Below are positions 46,212-54,492 of a DNA stretch of 64,000 nucleotides, piece by piece (within the stretch, counting starts at the first letter, position 1; every line of letters starts with the position of its first letter). The notes below the pieces were generated by a model. The model did no database searches and had not been told where the DNA came from. It saw only the letters and a program-made list of their open reading frames with translations. The translations under genes were made by a program, and so were the position numbers. The stretch comes from JABFRJ01 sp963847145 (lineage in GTDB: Bacteria > Pseudomonadota > Alphaproteobacteria > Rhizobiales > Hyphomicrobiaceae). The DNA lies in NCBI GenBank assembly GCA_963847145.1, contig CAWJYN010000004.1:310001-374000 (forward strand), in the 5' to 3' direction.

Positions 46212-47003
46212 TCATTTCCGCCCCGGTATAATGCCCGCACCGCGGTAGCCACCATCAACCGCCAGTATCTCGCCGGTAATATATCCAGCCGCTTCGTCAT
46301 CCAATAGAAACGCCACCGCCGATGCGATGTCGCCTGGCGCACCATAGCGTGCCATCGGAATATACCGCATATACAGCGCACGGTCCGCGTCGGTGTGCAC
46401 TTGTTTCACCATCGGCGTTTCAATCGGACCCGGTGCAATAGCGTTCACGCGAATACCAAGCGCTGCGAAATCATTGGCCAGCACCTGCGTCATCGTCACC
46501 ACCGCGCCCTTTGATGCGCCATACGCCACCCGCCCCTTGCTGCCGCGCAAGCCTGAGATCGACGCAATGTTGACAATCGCCCCACCCGCCCGCGCCGCCT
46601 TCATCGCCCGCGCCGCCGCCCGCGCCACAATGAAGCTGCCAATGACATTCACATCCAGGATGCGCTTGAACAAATCCACCGGCGTATCCATCGCTGGAAT
46701 GTCCGCAGCTATCCCCGCTGAGTTCACCACGCCGTCCAGCCGGCCAAACCGTGCAACCGCCTCTTTGACAACGCCTTCAACACCCGGCTCGTCGCACACA
46801 TCAACCGCCATCGCCAGCACATCGGCCGACGTGGCGAACGTCGTGCGCAGCTCGTGCAACGCCGCCTCGTCGCGATCCAGCGCCACCACCCGCCAACCCT
46901 TGGCCAGCAGCACGTCCAAGGTCGCCCGCCCGATACCCGACGCCGCCCCCGTCACCACCGCGACCCGTTTGCCCGCCGTTGCCGCTTTTGCCGCCCGCGC
47001 CAT
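46212..47003 (-). CDS. Short-chain dehydrogenase/reductase
   Basis: A 263-residue classical SDR. The cofactor loop VAVVTGAASGIGRATLDVLL (TGxxxGIG), the NSAG strand (LDGVVNSAGIAAD), the catalytic Ser in IVNIASISGLRGS, the YGASK Tyr-Lys pair and the PGPIETPM loop are all present. Such enzymes oxidise or reduce alcohols and ketones with NAD(P); the substrate is unknown. The ATG at 47003 has a GGAGGA ribosome site. It is on the opposite strand from, and splits, the GTA cluster. Confidence 0.9.
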   Translation of the reverse strand: MARAAKAATAGKRVAVVTGAASGIGRATLDVLLAKGWRVVALDRDEAALHELRTTFATSADVLAMAVDVCDEPGVEGVVKEAVARFGRLDGVVNSAGIAADIPAMDTPVDLFKRILDVNVIGSFIVARAAARAMKAARAGGAIVNIASISGLRGSKGRVAYGASKGAVVTMTQVLANDFAALGIRVNAIAPGPIETPMVKQVHTDADRALYMRYIPMARYGAPGDIASAVAFLLDDEAAGYITGEILAVDGGYRGAGIIPGRK

Positions 47004-47127
47004 TGTGTTGTCCTCCACCAAACTGAACTTCGATCATGCCGGCACCGGGCGCGATCAAGGAGTGCCACCTTCGCAAACCGGCTATGCATAACGCTTGCCG
47101 CCCAACGTGCCGCCCTTCAAAAAAAAA

Positions 47128-47198
47128 AACTACCAACTACCAACTACCAACTACCAACTACCGACTACCGACTACCAACGACCAACGACCAACCACAA
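47128..47198. repeat. CTACCAA-type heptamer tandem repeat
   Basis: About ten 7-base units, first CTACCAA, then CTACCGA, then CGACCAA, directly before the DUF4169 gene. A run of ten A residues lies just upstream. Confidence 0.85.
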
Positions 47199-47213
47199 GC
47201 CACGGACCGGCCC

Positions 47214-47426
47214 ATGCCCGACCCCATCAATCTGCGCCAAGCCCGCAAGGCCCGCGCCCGCATCGAAGAGCAGATGCAAGCCAGCCAAAATCGCGTCAAG
47301 TTCGGCCGCACCAAAGCCGAACGCCAGCGCGCGGCCGCCACCGAAGCTTTGAACAATCGTCAACTTGATGCCAAGGAGCTAGATCGATCGACACTTCCGC
47401 CCAAGCCCGGCGGCAAGCGCACCTGA
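47214..47426 (+). CDS. DUF4169 family protein
   Basis: A 70-residue, strongly basic, helical protein: DPINLRQARKARARIEEQMQ followed by ASQNRVKFGRTKAERQRAAA. The INLRxARK start and the RVKFGRTKAER core are the DUF4169 hallmark, a small family widespread in alphaproteobacteria and of unknown function. It lies 29 bases before an RHH-domain gene, a common pairing. Confidence 0.82.
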   Translation: MPDPINLRQARKARARIEEQMQASQNRVKFGRTKAERQRAAATEALNNRQLDAKELDRSTLPPKPGGKRT

Positions 47427-47455
47427 AACCTCACCTGACATCCGCGGCGGCAGGC

Positions 47456-47686
47456 ATGAAACCGGAAAAGCGCTCATTCTCCATCGCCGGCCACCGCACC
47501 TCGATCAGCCTTGAGGCGCCCTTCTGGGAGGCCTTGCAAGCGCTGTCCGCCGAGGCCGGCCTCTCACTGGCACAGCTCGTCGCCAACATTGATGGCCAAC
47601 GCGGCCGCACCAACCTGTCGAGTGCCGTCCGCGTCTACATTCTCGATCACTACCGGCGACTTGCAACCCTGAAGCCGCCAACTTGA
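47456..47686 (+). CDS. Ribbon-helix-helix domain protein
   Basis: A 76-residue protein with KRSFSIAGHRTSISLEAPFW then EALQALSAEAGLSLAQLVAN and SSAVRVYILDHYRRL. This is the RHH_4-type ribbon-helix-helix: a strand with HRTSISLE, then two helices. Such proteins usually bind DNA as dimers. It forms a pair with the DUF4169 gene upstream. Confidence 0.82.
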   Translation: MKPEKRSFSIAGHRTSISLEAPFWEALQALSAEAGLSLAQLVANIDGQRGRTNLSSAVRVYILDHYRRLATLKPPT

Positions 47687-47754
47687 CAGCAGCCAGCCAT
47701 CCACCCATAACGCCGCCGACCCAAACCGGGCTGGCGGACAGCAGTGTCCGCCCC

Positions 47755-47829
47755 GGGCGCGTAGCACAGCGGTAGTGCGTTCCCTTCACACGGGAGAGGT
47801 CACAGGTTCAATCCCTGTCGCGCCCACCA
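47755..47829 (+). tRNA. tRNA-Val (anticodon CAC)
   Basis: The acceptor stem GGGCGCG pairs with CGCGCCC and the sequence ends with an encoded ACCA. The anticodon arm is TTCCC-TTCACAC-GGGAG, so the anticodon is CAC. The T arm CAGGTTCAATCCCTG is canonical. It lies between the RHH gene and the first deaminase module. No duplicate of its 3' end was seen nearby. Confidence 0.95.
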
Positions 47830-47896
47830 TTTTTGTTTGTCGCCTCCGACTCCCTAGCCCCTTCTGGCACCCCAAGTGGGGACCGGGAGCCGGCCG
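47830..47896. repeat. Dispersed element copy c (inverted)
   Basis: TTTTTGTTTGTCGCCTCCGA, then CCCCAAGTGGGGACCGGGAG and CCGGCCGCC; read on the other strand this matches copy b (GCCGGCTC-CGGTCCC-ACTTGGGGTG ... GACAAACAAAA). It abuts the tRNA 3' end. Confidence 0.65.
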
Positions 47897-47940
47897 CCAC
47901 GGGCGGCAGATACCAAGCACTCGGTTGTCTTCAAAACTCT

Positions 47941-48096
47941 CGTCATCCCGGCGCAGGCCGGGACCCACGGCAAACAGACACTTGCGCCACGGCGCATGAG
48001 CCGCAACATCGATTGCCCATTGCCCATTGCCCATTGCCCATTGCCCATTGCCGATTTCCACTCACGACTGACGACTGACGACTGACGACTGACGCC
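47941..48096. repeat. Palindrome plus two heptamer arrays
   Basis: CGTCATCCCGGCGCAGGCCG, as in the 149-bp units, is followed by about six ATTGCCC heptamers (48012-48052) and about four ACGACTG heptamers (48063-48094). The deaminase-module gene starts 65 bases later. Confidence 0.85.
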
Positions 48097-48160
48097 TTCA
48101 CCCATCGGCCCGCATCCGCGCGGCCGATTTTTTGCCTTTCCACTCTCAGCGCACGTCACC

Positions 48161-49104
48161 ATGCCCCACCTCTTCCCCCATACTCTCCTGCTCGCCGCCC
48201 GGCATCATCTCGCTGGCTTGCAGGTACTCGCTGCTCTGCGCGTTTTGATCCGCCTGACTGAACCGAAATTCAATCCCGGCCAGTTGCGCGTCCCAGCCGG
48301 AAAGCCTCACGGCGGTCAGTGGACAAAGCCAGGCGATCACGGTGGTGGCGCAACGGTTGACGGGACCGGAAATGGCCCTGCAGTGGGCGACGGCGAGGTG
48401 GTACCAGCGATGGTGAAGCCAGCGACGAATATTATGTCCTTTCAGATGACGGCAGTTCTACGGACGCGGACGCCGACGCCGAGGAACAGAACCCCGAAGA
48501 CGATCCCAACTACGTCCCCGTCGCTGGCGGGAACCGCCCACCTCCGCCACGCCGAGGCCCACCGCCTCCGGGGCACAACAACCCACCTGCTGAACCCTCC
48601 GGCCGCGCACCTTCGGGCACTGGAACCGGCACACCGTCATTTACGGGACCAGAGGCAACCCACATTTACCGGTCCATGCACGGCTACCCCGATGCTGGCT
48701 CTTACCGCTACGACGGTACCGTCGCCTGGGCCGACATGGATGGACAGGGATATCTAGGCGTCGCGTCAACCATGCCAGGCTACACCCAAGAGGATCGCGA
48801 TGCAGCCAACGCGATGCGCGATAGGCTGGTTCGATCTGATCCTGATGCGATGGCGACAGGCAACATCGGGCACAAACCGAATGATGCGCTCTATCATGCC
48901 GAAACAACGGCACTGACACGAGCTGCGCGAGCAAATGGTGGATCGCTATCCGGCAAGGAGATCGATATCTATGTTGATCGGCCAATGTGCCCCAGCTGCG
49001 ACAAGGTTCTACCACTTGTCAGCCGCGAACTCGGGCATCCTACCGTGAACTTTACCGATATCTACGGCCAACGGCATCGGCTTCGTAACGGACGCTGGGA
49101 ATAG
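48161..49104 (+). pseudogene. Deaminase toxin 1 with GGQWTKP leader, one frameshift
   Basis: The first frame encodes a short helical leader (HTLLLAARHHLAGLQVLAAL then RVLIRLTEPKFNPGQLRV, PAGKPHGGQWTKP). Near 48398 a missing base shifts the frame. The other frame continues through a Pro-rich linker into a cytidine-deaminase-fold domain: HIYRSMHGYPDAGSYRYDGT, ALYHAETTALTRAARANGG with the HAE zinc/catalytic motif, and YVDRPMCPSCDKVLPLVSRE with the CxxC zinc ligands. This is typical of deaminase toxins that edit nucleic acid in target cells. An intact paralogue is at 62284-63348. A single-base error or a real mutation are both possible. Confidence 0.82.
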
Positions 49105-49114
49105 GAGGGTTCAA

Positions 49115-49591
49115 ATGAATAAAAACGTTCACTTCAATAGATTTTGGGGCGATTTTTGGCCAACCCAAGACGAGTTAAAACCTTATTTCATTTCTGCTGC
49201 TGGAGACGAGTGGTTCGACCACACGGGAAATGATTCCGGTTCACTCCGTTTGCAAGGGCTTTTCGGAACCGAGAACAAGCCCTTTGGCAATGGCCGCAAA
49301 GACATCAACCTGGATATGTGGGGGCGCGCTGGCCTAGGTGTCCTTTTGATCTACGATAAAATTGGCCCTGTTGGCTTCCGCGATGCCTACACCTCAAAAG
49401 GCGACATGTCTCGCCTCGGTGAGCTAGTGCGATCCACCCACGATACGCCGCTCCCTGTCGGCCTCTTTATCCCGTTCGAAAAAGCCTGGCTCGCCGTGCA
49501 GGAGTTCATGAATACCGAGGGCCAACTGCCAAAATCAATCGACTGGGTCCGTAACGCCGACTTGCCACCCAACACCTTCCCCGATCCCTGA
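49115..49591 (+). CDS. Deaminase-toxin immunity protein 1 (Imm1-like)
   Basis: A 158-residue acidic protein: NKNVHFNRFWGDFWPTQDEL, NLDMWGRAGLGVLLIYDKIG, SKGDMSRLGELVRSTHDTPL and PVGLFIPFEKAWLAVQEFMN ending DLPPNTFPDP. It closely resembles the protein at 63360. The GLGVLLIYDK core and PVGLFIPFExAW block look like Imm1-type immunity proteins, which commonly follow deaminase toxins; that family name is from memory and unchecked. The start has an AGGAGG ribosome site ten bases after the toxin stop. Confidence 0.78.
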   Translation: MNKNVHFNRFWGDFWPTQDELKPYFISAAGDEWFDHTGNDSGSLRLQGLFGTENKPFGNGRKDINLDMWGRAGLGVLLIYDKIGPVGFRDAYTSKGDMSRLGELVRSTHDTPLPVGLFIPFEKAWLAVQEFMNTEGQLPKSIDWVRNADLPPNTFPDP

Positions 49592-49619
49592 TCACCTCTA
49601 AATCGCCGCGCCTATCCGA

Positions 49620-49651
49620 CACCGCGCCCCACAAAGGCGCGGTGAAGTTTT
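49620..49651 (+). terminator. Terminator-like hairpin closing deaminase module 1
   Basis: CACCGCGCC (49620-49628), loop CCACAAA, GGCGCGGTG (49636-49644), then AAGTTTT. Almost the same hairpin follows the second module at 63862-63893. Confidence 0.75.
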
Positions 49652-49699
49652 GGGTGCATGACCTCGCCAACTCTCAAAGTAGCCACACGAGTATCCACC

Positions 49700-50401
49700 A
49701 TGCTCCCACATCCAGCCGCATACGAATCCAAATTCACCGCCCTTGCCATCAAGCCTGATGCCGGCACCGGCACGTTCTCTGGCTACGCCGCCCGCTTCAA
49801 CACCAAAGATCTCGGCCACGACGTCATCCTGCCCGGCGCCTTCCGCACGTCGCTCGCCGCCCGCAAGCCTGATGGCATCCGCATGCTCTTCCAGCACGAT
49901 CCCGCCGAACCCATCGGCGTCTGGGACGAACTCCACGAAGACGCGCTCGGCCTCTACGCCAAGGGGCACCTGCTCCCCGATGTCGCCCGCGCCCGTGAAG
50001 TTCTTGCGCTGATCCGCGGCGGCGCCGTCGACGGCCTCTCCATCGGCTTCCGCGCCGTGCGCGCCACCAAGGAAGCCAAAACCGGCATCCGCCGCATCAG
50101 CGAGATCGACCTCTGGGAGATCTCCATCGTCACCTTCCCGATGCAGCCCGATGCGCGCATCGCCACGGTCAAGTCGCATCCGTTCGCCGGGCGCGCACCA
50201 ACCTCCAAAGAATTCGAACGATGGCTCACGCGCGACGCTGGGTTCAGCCGTTCGGAGGCCCGTGGCATCACAAGCCATGGCCTCAAGGGTCTCAGAGCCA
50301 CGCGCGATGCTGGCTCTCTGGCCAACGACGAGCGGCAGCTGATCGCCAAGATCCAATCTGCAACGCGTCTGCTGCAACCAGCGCACATGTTGCGCGTCTA
50401 G
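49700..50401 (+). CDS. HK97-family prohead protease (gp4)
   Basis: A 233-residue caspid-maturation serine protease of the HK97 gp4 type. The order GTFSGYAARFNTKDLGHDVI, MLFQHDPAEPIGVWDELHED (catalytic His), VDGLSIGFRAV (catalytic Ser in the GLSxGF motif) and EIDLWEISIVTFPMQPDARI is typical. It trims the delta domain of the capsid protein. The C-terminal 70 residues are basic and variable. An ATG at 49658 would add 14 residues; neither start has a strong ribosome site. Located between the deaminase module and the capsid gene, as in GTA clusters. Confidence 0.9.
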   Translation: MLPHPAAYESKFTALAIKPDAGTGTFSGYAARFNTKDLGHDVILPGAFRTSLAARKPDGIRMLFQHDPAEPIGVWDELHEDALGLYAKGHLLPDVARAREVLALIRGGAVDGLSIGFRAVRATKEAKTGIRRISEIDLWEISIVTFPMQPDARIATVKSHPFAGRAPTSKEFERWLTRDAGFSRSEARGITSHGLKGLRATRDAGSLANDERQLIAKIQSATRLLQPAHMLRV

Positions 50402-50416
50402 ACAAAAACCAAAACC

Positions 50417-50538
50417 TGTAGGGCGGATAAGGTGCGTCTTCCGCGCCGCCATCCGCCGCTTCACGCGCATCCGTTGCCACCTCAACGGCGACAACCGCGC
50501 TCGTCTCGGCGGATGGCGCTTCGCCTTTCCGCCCTACG
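50417..50538. repeat. Pair of inverted REP palindromes (BIME-like)
   Basis: TGTAGGGCGGATAAGGTGCG...CCATCCGCCG on the left and CGGCGGATGGCGCTTCGCCT...CCGCCCTACGG on the right, about 80 bases apart, between protease and capsid genes. Both match the palindromes flanking the RAYT gene at 24.4-25.0 kb. Confidence 0.8.
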
Positions 50539-50570
50539 GCTCTCCTCCCCAACCCAAACGGACCCACCAC

Positions 50571-51803
50571 ATGACCTCCACCACTGCCCCAGAAATCAAA
50601 TCCGCCGATCTCAACGATGCCTTCGACGGCTTCATGCGCACCTTTGAAGCCTACAAAGACCACAACGACGATCGTCTCGCGCAAATCGAACGCCGCTCCG
50701 GCGACGTGATCGCCGAAGAAAAAATGGCCCGCCTCGATCGCGCGCTCGATGATGCCAAGCGCGTCGTTGATCAGCTCGCGCTGAAAGCCCAACGGCCACA
50801 GCTCGGCTCAACCACCTATCGCAACACCGGCGACCGCGAGCACAAGGCTGCCTTCGACACCTACATGCGCAAAGGCGAAACCGCAGCCATCAGCCGCCTT
50901 GAAGCCAAGGCGCTCTCCGGCAGCTCGAACCCGGACGGCGGCTACACCGTCCCGGTCGAAATCGAAACCAGCATCAACCACGCGCTGCGCGCCATCTCGC
51001 CCATCCGCGCGATTGCCGGCAATCGCCAAGTCTCTTCGACTGTCTACCGCAAACCGTTCGCCACCGGTGGCTTCCCCTCCGGCTGGGTCGGCCAGACCGA
51101 TGCACGGCCACAGACCGCGACACCGCAGCTTGCCGAAATGGCCTTCCCGACCATGGAGCTCTACGCCATGCCGGCCGCCACCATGCCGCTGCTGGATGAC
51201 AGCGCCGTCAACATCGATCAGTGGATCGCCGACGAAGTACGCATCACATTTGCCCAGCAGGAAGGCGCTGCCTTCATCAACGGCGCCGGCGTGACGACAC
51301 CGAAAGGCTTCCTCACCTACCCGACGATCGACAACGCATCGTGGAGCTTCGGCAACCTCGGCACCATCAAAACCGGTGTTGCGGGCGCCTTCCCCGCCAC
51401 CAACCCCTACGACAAGTTGATCGATCTGATCCACAGCCTGAAAGCACCGTATCGCGCCAACGGTAGCTTCGTCATGAACCGCGCCACACAAGCCCTCGTC
51501 CGCAAGATGAAGGACACCACCGGCGACTATCTCTGGGAAGCGTCCACCGCTCCCGGCGTTGCGCCGACCCTGATGGGGTATCCTGTGATCGAAGCGGAAG
51601 ACATGCCCGATCCCGCCACCGACAGCCTCTCGGTAGCCTTTGGTGACTTCAACCGCGGCTACCTCGTCGTCGACCGCGTCGGCATCCGCATGCTGCGCGA
51701 TCCCTACTCCGCCAAGCCCTACGTGCTCTTCTACACCACCAAGCGCGTCGGCGGCGGCGTCCAAGACTTCGACGCCATCAAGCTCCTCAAGTTCGGCGTT
51801 TAA
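50571..51803 (+). CDS. HK97-family major capsid protein (gp5)
   Basis: A 410-residue capsid protein. Residues 1-110 form a charged coiled-coil delta (scaffold) domain (DGFMRTFEAYKDHNDDRLAQ, LDRALDDAKRVVDQLALKAQ) that the protease would remove. The HK97 fold follows: GSSNPDGGYTVPVEIETSIN, FPTMELYAMPAATMPLLDDS, ADEVRITFAQQEGAAFINGA then GVTTPKGFLTYPTI, and the C-terminal GDFNRGYLVVDRVGIRMLRD. All landmarks are intact with no frameshift, unlike the portal and terminase. It should build the particle shell. Confidence 0.93.
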   Translation: MTSTTAPEIKSADLNDAFDGFMRTFEAYKDHNDDRLAQIERRSGDVIAEEKMARLDRALDDAKRVVDQLALKAQRPQLGSTTYRNTGDREHKAAFDTYMRKGETAAISRLEAKALSGSSNPDGGYTVPVEIETSINHALRAISPIRAIAGNRQVSSTVYRKPFATGGFPSGWVGQTDARPQTATPQLAEMAFPTMELYAMPAATMPLLDDSAVNIDQWIADEVRITFAQQEGAAFINGAGVTTPKGFLTYPTIDNASWSFGNLGTIKTGVAGAFPATNPYDKLIDLIHSLKAPYRANGSFVMNRATQALVRKMKDTTGDYLWEASTAPGVAPTLMGYPVIEAEDMPDPATDSLSVAFGDFNRGYLVVDRVGIRMLRDPYSAKPYVLFYTTKRVGGGVQDFDAIKLLKFGV

Positions 51804-51809
51804 CAGATT

Positions 51810-51895
51810 GGGGCAATGGGCAAACGCCATAGGGCAATGGGCTCTACAGCACCATTGCCCGTTCACCATTGCCCCTTGCCCATTGCCCACTTCAC
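51810..51895. repeat. GGGCAAT/ATTGCCC heptamer repeats between capsid and adaptor genes
   Basis: GGGGCAATGGGCAAACGCC and GGGCAATGGGCT on the left face CCATTGCCCGTTCACCATTG and CCCATTGCCC on the right, able to form a long stem. A GC-rich spacer follows to 52043. Confidence 0.75.
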
Positions 51896-52043
51896 TCCCC
51901 CCTCCCCCTCGCCGCCCGGTTCCACACCCTCCCCCGGCGGCAGGGGTGACGGCGGGCGGAACGCGCGTCTCACCCGCGCCGTTCCGCCCGCTGCGTTTCG
52001 CCTAACCCTACGTCCGCCCCCGCAAAGTTTTCCCGGAGCCCCC

Positions 52044-52637
52044 ATGGCCACCGTTCTCACTGCCGCGCCCGCCATCGAACCGATCTCCGTCGCCGAAGCC
52101 AAAGCCCATCTCCGGCTCGACACCACCGCCGACGATACGCTGCTGCAAACGCTGATCCTCACCTCACGGATGCACATCGAAGCCGCGCTCGATCTCGCGC
52201 TCATCACCCAAAGCTGGTCGTGCTACTTCGATGCTTGGCCCTTGCAACTCACCAGCGCCGTGCACACTCTTGCGCTGCCCAAATCACCCATCGCCTCTGT
52301 TGACGGCATCCGTATCTACTCCGACGACGGTCTCTTTGCCGCCCTCCCGCTGAGCAGTTTCGCCATCGATCTCGTCTCGCGGCCGGCCCGCGTCGCCCGC
52401 CGCGCCGGCACGTCACTCCCAACGCCAGCGCGCTGCGTCAACGGCATCGAAATCGCTCTGACAGCTGGCTTCGGCGCCACGCCCGCCGATGTGCCCGCCC
52501 CCATCCGTCACGCTCTGCTATTGCTTGTTTCCCACTGGTACGAGCATCGCGATCCAGCCGAAATCGGCACCGAACACGCACGTGTCCCCGCCGCCATCTC
52601 CGCACTCCTCGCGCCCTGGGCGCCGGTGCGCTTATGA
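52044..52637 (+). CDS. Head-tail adaptor, phiE125 gp8-like (gp6)
   Basis: A 197-residue head-to-tail connector protein. The opening IEPISVAEAKAHLRLDTTAD then DTLLQTLILTSRMHIEAALD is the signature of the phiE125 gp8/HK97 gp6 adaptor family that forms a ring under the portal. ITQSWSCYFDAWP and VPAPIRHALLLLVSHWYEHR complete the fold. A CGGAG ribosome site precedes the ATG. The stop overlaps the next start by ATGA, so gp6 and gp7 are coupled. Confidence 0.88.
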   Translation: MATVLTAAPAIEPISVAEAKAHLRLDTTADDTLLQTLILTSRMHIEAALDLALITQSWSCYFDAWPLQLTSAVHTLALPKSPIASVDGIRIYSDDGLFAALPLSSFAIDLVSRPARVARRAGTSLPTPARCVNGIEIALTAGFGATPADVPAPIRHALLLLVSHWYEHRDPAEIGTEHARVPAAISALLAPWAPVRL

Positions 52638-52975
52638 GCGCGTCTCTCAAGCCACCGCCCATCGGTGCGCTGCGCCGGCGGCTGAAACTGGAAGCGCTGG
52701 ATCTGGCATCAGACGGCGCCGGCGGGCTGACCGGCACCTGGACACCCATCGCCGAACTTTGGGGCGCCATTTATCCCCGCGCGGGCACGGAGACCTTCAG
52801 TGGTGACGGCGTCGAAGCGCGCGTCACCCACGATGTCTGGATCCGCCCCCGCAGCGACGTGCGGCCCGGCCACCGGCTGCGCCTGCTTGACGGCAGCCTC
52901 CTCAACATCCGCGCCGTTCTCACCGCCGACGTCTTCCTCAACCGCTCGCGCCTCATCTGCGAACAGCACAACTAA
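52634..52975 (+). CDS. Head closure/stopper protein (gp7)
   Basis: A 113-residue head-tail joining protein. IGALRRRLKLEALDLASDGA, then WTPIAELWGAIYPRAGTETF and a closing RPGHRLRLLDGSLLNIRAVL fit the SPP1 gp16/HK97 gp7-type stopper family. It would seal the connector and bind the tail. It starts inside the gp6 stop codon. Confidence 0.85.
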   Translation: MSASLKPPPIGALRRRLKLEALDLASDGAGGLTGTWTPIAELWGAIYPRAGTETFSGDGVEARVTHDVWIRPRSDVRPGHRLRLLDGSLLNIRAVLTADVFLNRSRLICEQHN

Positions 52976-52984
52976 AAATGGATC

Positions 52985-53027
52985 CCCTCTCCCCGTAGCG
53001 CCTATTCTGGCGCGTACGGGGAGAGGG
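52985..53027. repeat. Long palindrome between gp7 and gp8
   Basis: CCCTCTCCCCGTAGCGCC pairs with GGCGCGTACGGGGAGAGGG (one bulged base), an 18-bp stem followed by TTAGGGTGGG. It belongs to the CTTCTCCCC...GGGGAGAAG palindrome family seen at 56.1, 56.2 and 61.9 kb. Confidence 0.85.
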
Positions 53028-53122
53028 TTAGGGTGGGCGGCCACAAGCTCTCGCTCCCTTCGCTGTTTCACGTGCCCCACTCACCACGCAGTCATCACGT
53101 CCCTCATCAGCAAGGCCCCCTC

Positions 53123-53530
53123 ATGTCCGCCTCCACCCTCGCCCTCCAGCAGGCCATCTACACGACCCTCATCGCCAGTTCGGCCCTCACAACCGCCCTC
53201 GGTGGTCCTCGCATCCACGACGACGTCCCCCAGCCCGCAGCATTCCCCTACGTCTCGTTCGGCCCCTCCACCACTGCCGACGCCGACACCGCCAGCGAAC
53301 GCGCCGACCTCCACACGCTCACGCTTCACATCTGGTCCCGCGCCCGCGGCCGCAAGGAAACGCACATCCTCATCGATCTCGTGCGCACGGCTCTGCACGA
53401 TCAACCACTCACGCTAGCTGGTCATCGCCTCATCAATCTCCGTCACACGCAAACCGACACCCGCCGCCTCACAGACGGTGAAACCCTGCACAGCACCCTC
53501 CGCTTCCGCGCCGTCACTGAGCCAATGTGA
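53123..53530 (+). CDS. DUF3168 tail terminator/completion protein (gp8)
   Basis: A 135-residue DUF3168 protein: STLALQQAIYTTLIASSALT, then IHDDVPQPAAFPYVSFGPST and DLHTLTLHIWSRARGRKETH. This family terminates the tail tube at the head side in siphophages and in the Rhodobacter GTA. Gene order and length agree. The ATG at 53123 follows an AAGG site. Confidence 0.88.
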   Translation: MSASTLALQQAIYTTLIASSALTTALGGPRIHDDVPQPAAFPYVSFGPSTTADADTASERADLHTLTLHIWSRARGRKETHILIDLVRTALHDQPLTLAGHRLINLRHTQTDTRRLTDGETLHSTLRFRAVTEPM

Positions 53531-53640
53531 AGGCGGCAATGGGCAATGGACAATCGGCGAATGCCCACCTCTGAGTTCTAGCCAGGTCCGATTGCCCATT
53601 GCCCATTCCCGATTTGCCCACTTCCCAACCCCACGGACCT
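53531..53640. repeat. GGGCAAT/ATTGCCC heptamer repeats between gp8 and gp9
   Basis: GGCAATGGGCAATGGACAAT near 53537 is matched by GATTGCCCATTGCCCATTCC near 53590, giving a potential stem with 7-base word structure. Confidence 0.75.
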
Positions 53641-53644
53641 CCCC

Positions 53645-54064
53645 ATGACCGCCCAAAAAGGCAAAGACCTGCTCTTAAAGCTCGACACTGACGGCCTCGG
53701 CACCTTCGTCACCGTCGCCGGGCTGCGCACCAAGACCTTCACCGTCAACGCCGAAACCGTCGACATCACCACCAGCGAAAGCGCCGGCCGCTGGCGCGAA
53801 CTGCTCGACGCCGCCGGCACCCAACACGCCCGCCTCACCGGCAAAGGCATCTTCAAGAACGCCGCCTCCGACGTCACGCTCCGCCAGCTCGCCTTCGCCG
53901 GCACCATCCGTGCCTGGCAGATCGTGGTGCCCGGCTTCGGCACCGTCGCCGGGCCTTTCCAAATCTCAACGCTCGAGTTCAGCGGCCAGCATCACGCCGA
54001 AGTTGCCTTCGACATTACGCTCGAGAGCGCTGGCGAGCTGACCTTCACCGCACTCCCCATTTGA
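53645..54064 (+). CDS. Major tail tube protein (gp9)
   Basis: A 139-residue tail tube protein of the TP901-1 type: AQKGKDLLLKLDTDGLGTFV, TFTVNAETVDITTSESAGRW and a closing FSGQHHAEVAFDITLESAGE then LTFTALPI. The ITTSESAGRWRELL motif is typical of GTA tail proteins. Polymerised hexamers form the tail through which contents leave. Its stop is close to the gp10 start. Confidence 0.88.
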   Translation: MTAQKGKDLLLKLDTDGLGTFVTVAGLRTKTFTVNAETVDITTSESAGRWRELLDAAGTQHARLTGKGIFKNAASDVTLRQLAFAGTIRAWQIVVPGFGTVAGPFQISTLEFSGQHHAEVAFDITLESAGELTFTALPI

Positions 54065-54072
54065 GGCGCACC

Positions 54073-54492
54073 ATGGCAAACAAATACCGCGGCGAAATTG
54101 CCGCCTCCCTCGATGGCGCGCCCTACACGCTCTGCCTCACCCTCGGCGCGCTCGCCGAACTAGAGAGCGCCTTCGGTTCAGACGACATGCTCTCGCTCGC
54201 CAATCGCTTCAGCGGCGGCCGCATCTCGGCCACTGATTGTGTGCGCATCATCGGCGCGGGCTTGCGCGGCGGCGGTCACGACATCGCCGACGACGCCATC
54301 ACCCGTATGCGTGGCACCGACGGCGCCGCAAGCTACATCGACATCGTCGCCCGCTTACTGGCCGCGACCTTTGGTGGACCCGCCGCCGGCGCCATCGTCA
54401 ACACCGCGCTTGACGCAATCGAAGGCGCAGCGCCCATGGCCAAGGCCCATGATCCAGAAGCGCCGCCGCGCCCTTTCCTTGGTCCGAGGTAA
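54073..54492 (+). CDS. GTA tail assembly chaperone-type protein (gp10)
   Basis: A 139-residue protein of the gene-transfer-agent family: ANKYRGEIAASLDGAPYTLC, LTLGALAELESAFGSDDMLS and CVRIIGAGLRGGGHDIADDA. It matches gp10 of the Rhodobacter GTA, which acts with the next small protein as a tail assembly chaperone. The stop TAA overlaps the next ATG (TAATG). Confidence 0.85.
   Translation: MANKYRGEIAASLDGAPYTLCLTLGALAELESAFGSDDMLSLANRFSGGRISATDCVRIIGAGLRGGGHDIADDAITRMRGTDGAASYIDIVARLLAATFGGPAAGAIVNTALDAIEGAAPMAKAHDPEAPPRPFLGPR

Noticed and set aside
47755..47829. tRNA-Val as an integration site of a prophage
   Set aside because: No integrase gene and no second copy of the tRNA 3' end were found in the window; the GTA gene order itself argues against a classical prophage.
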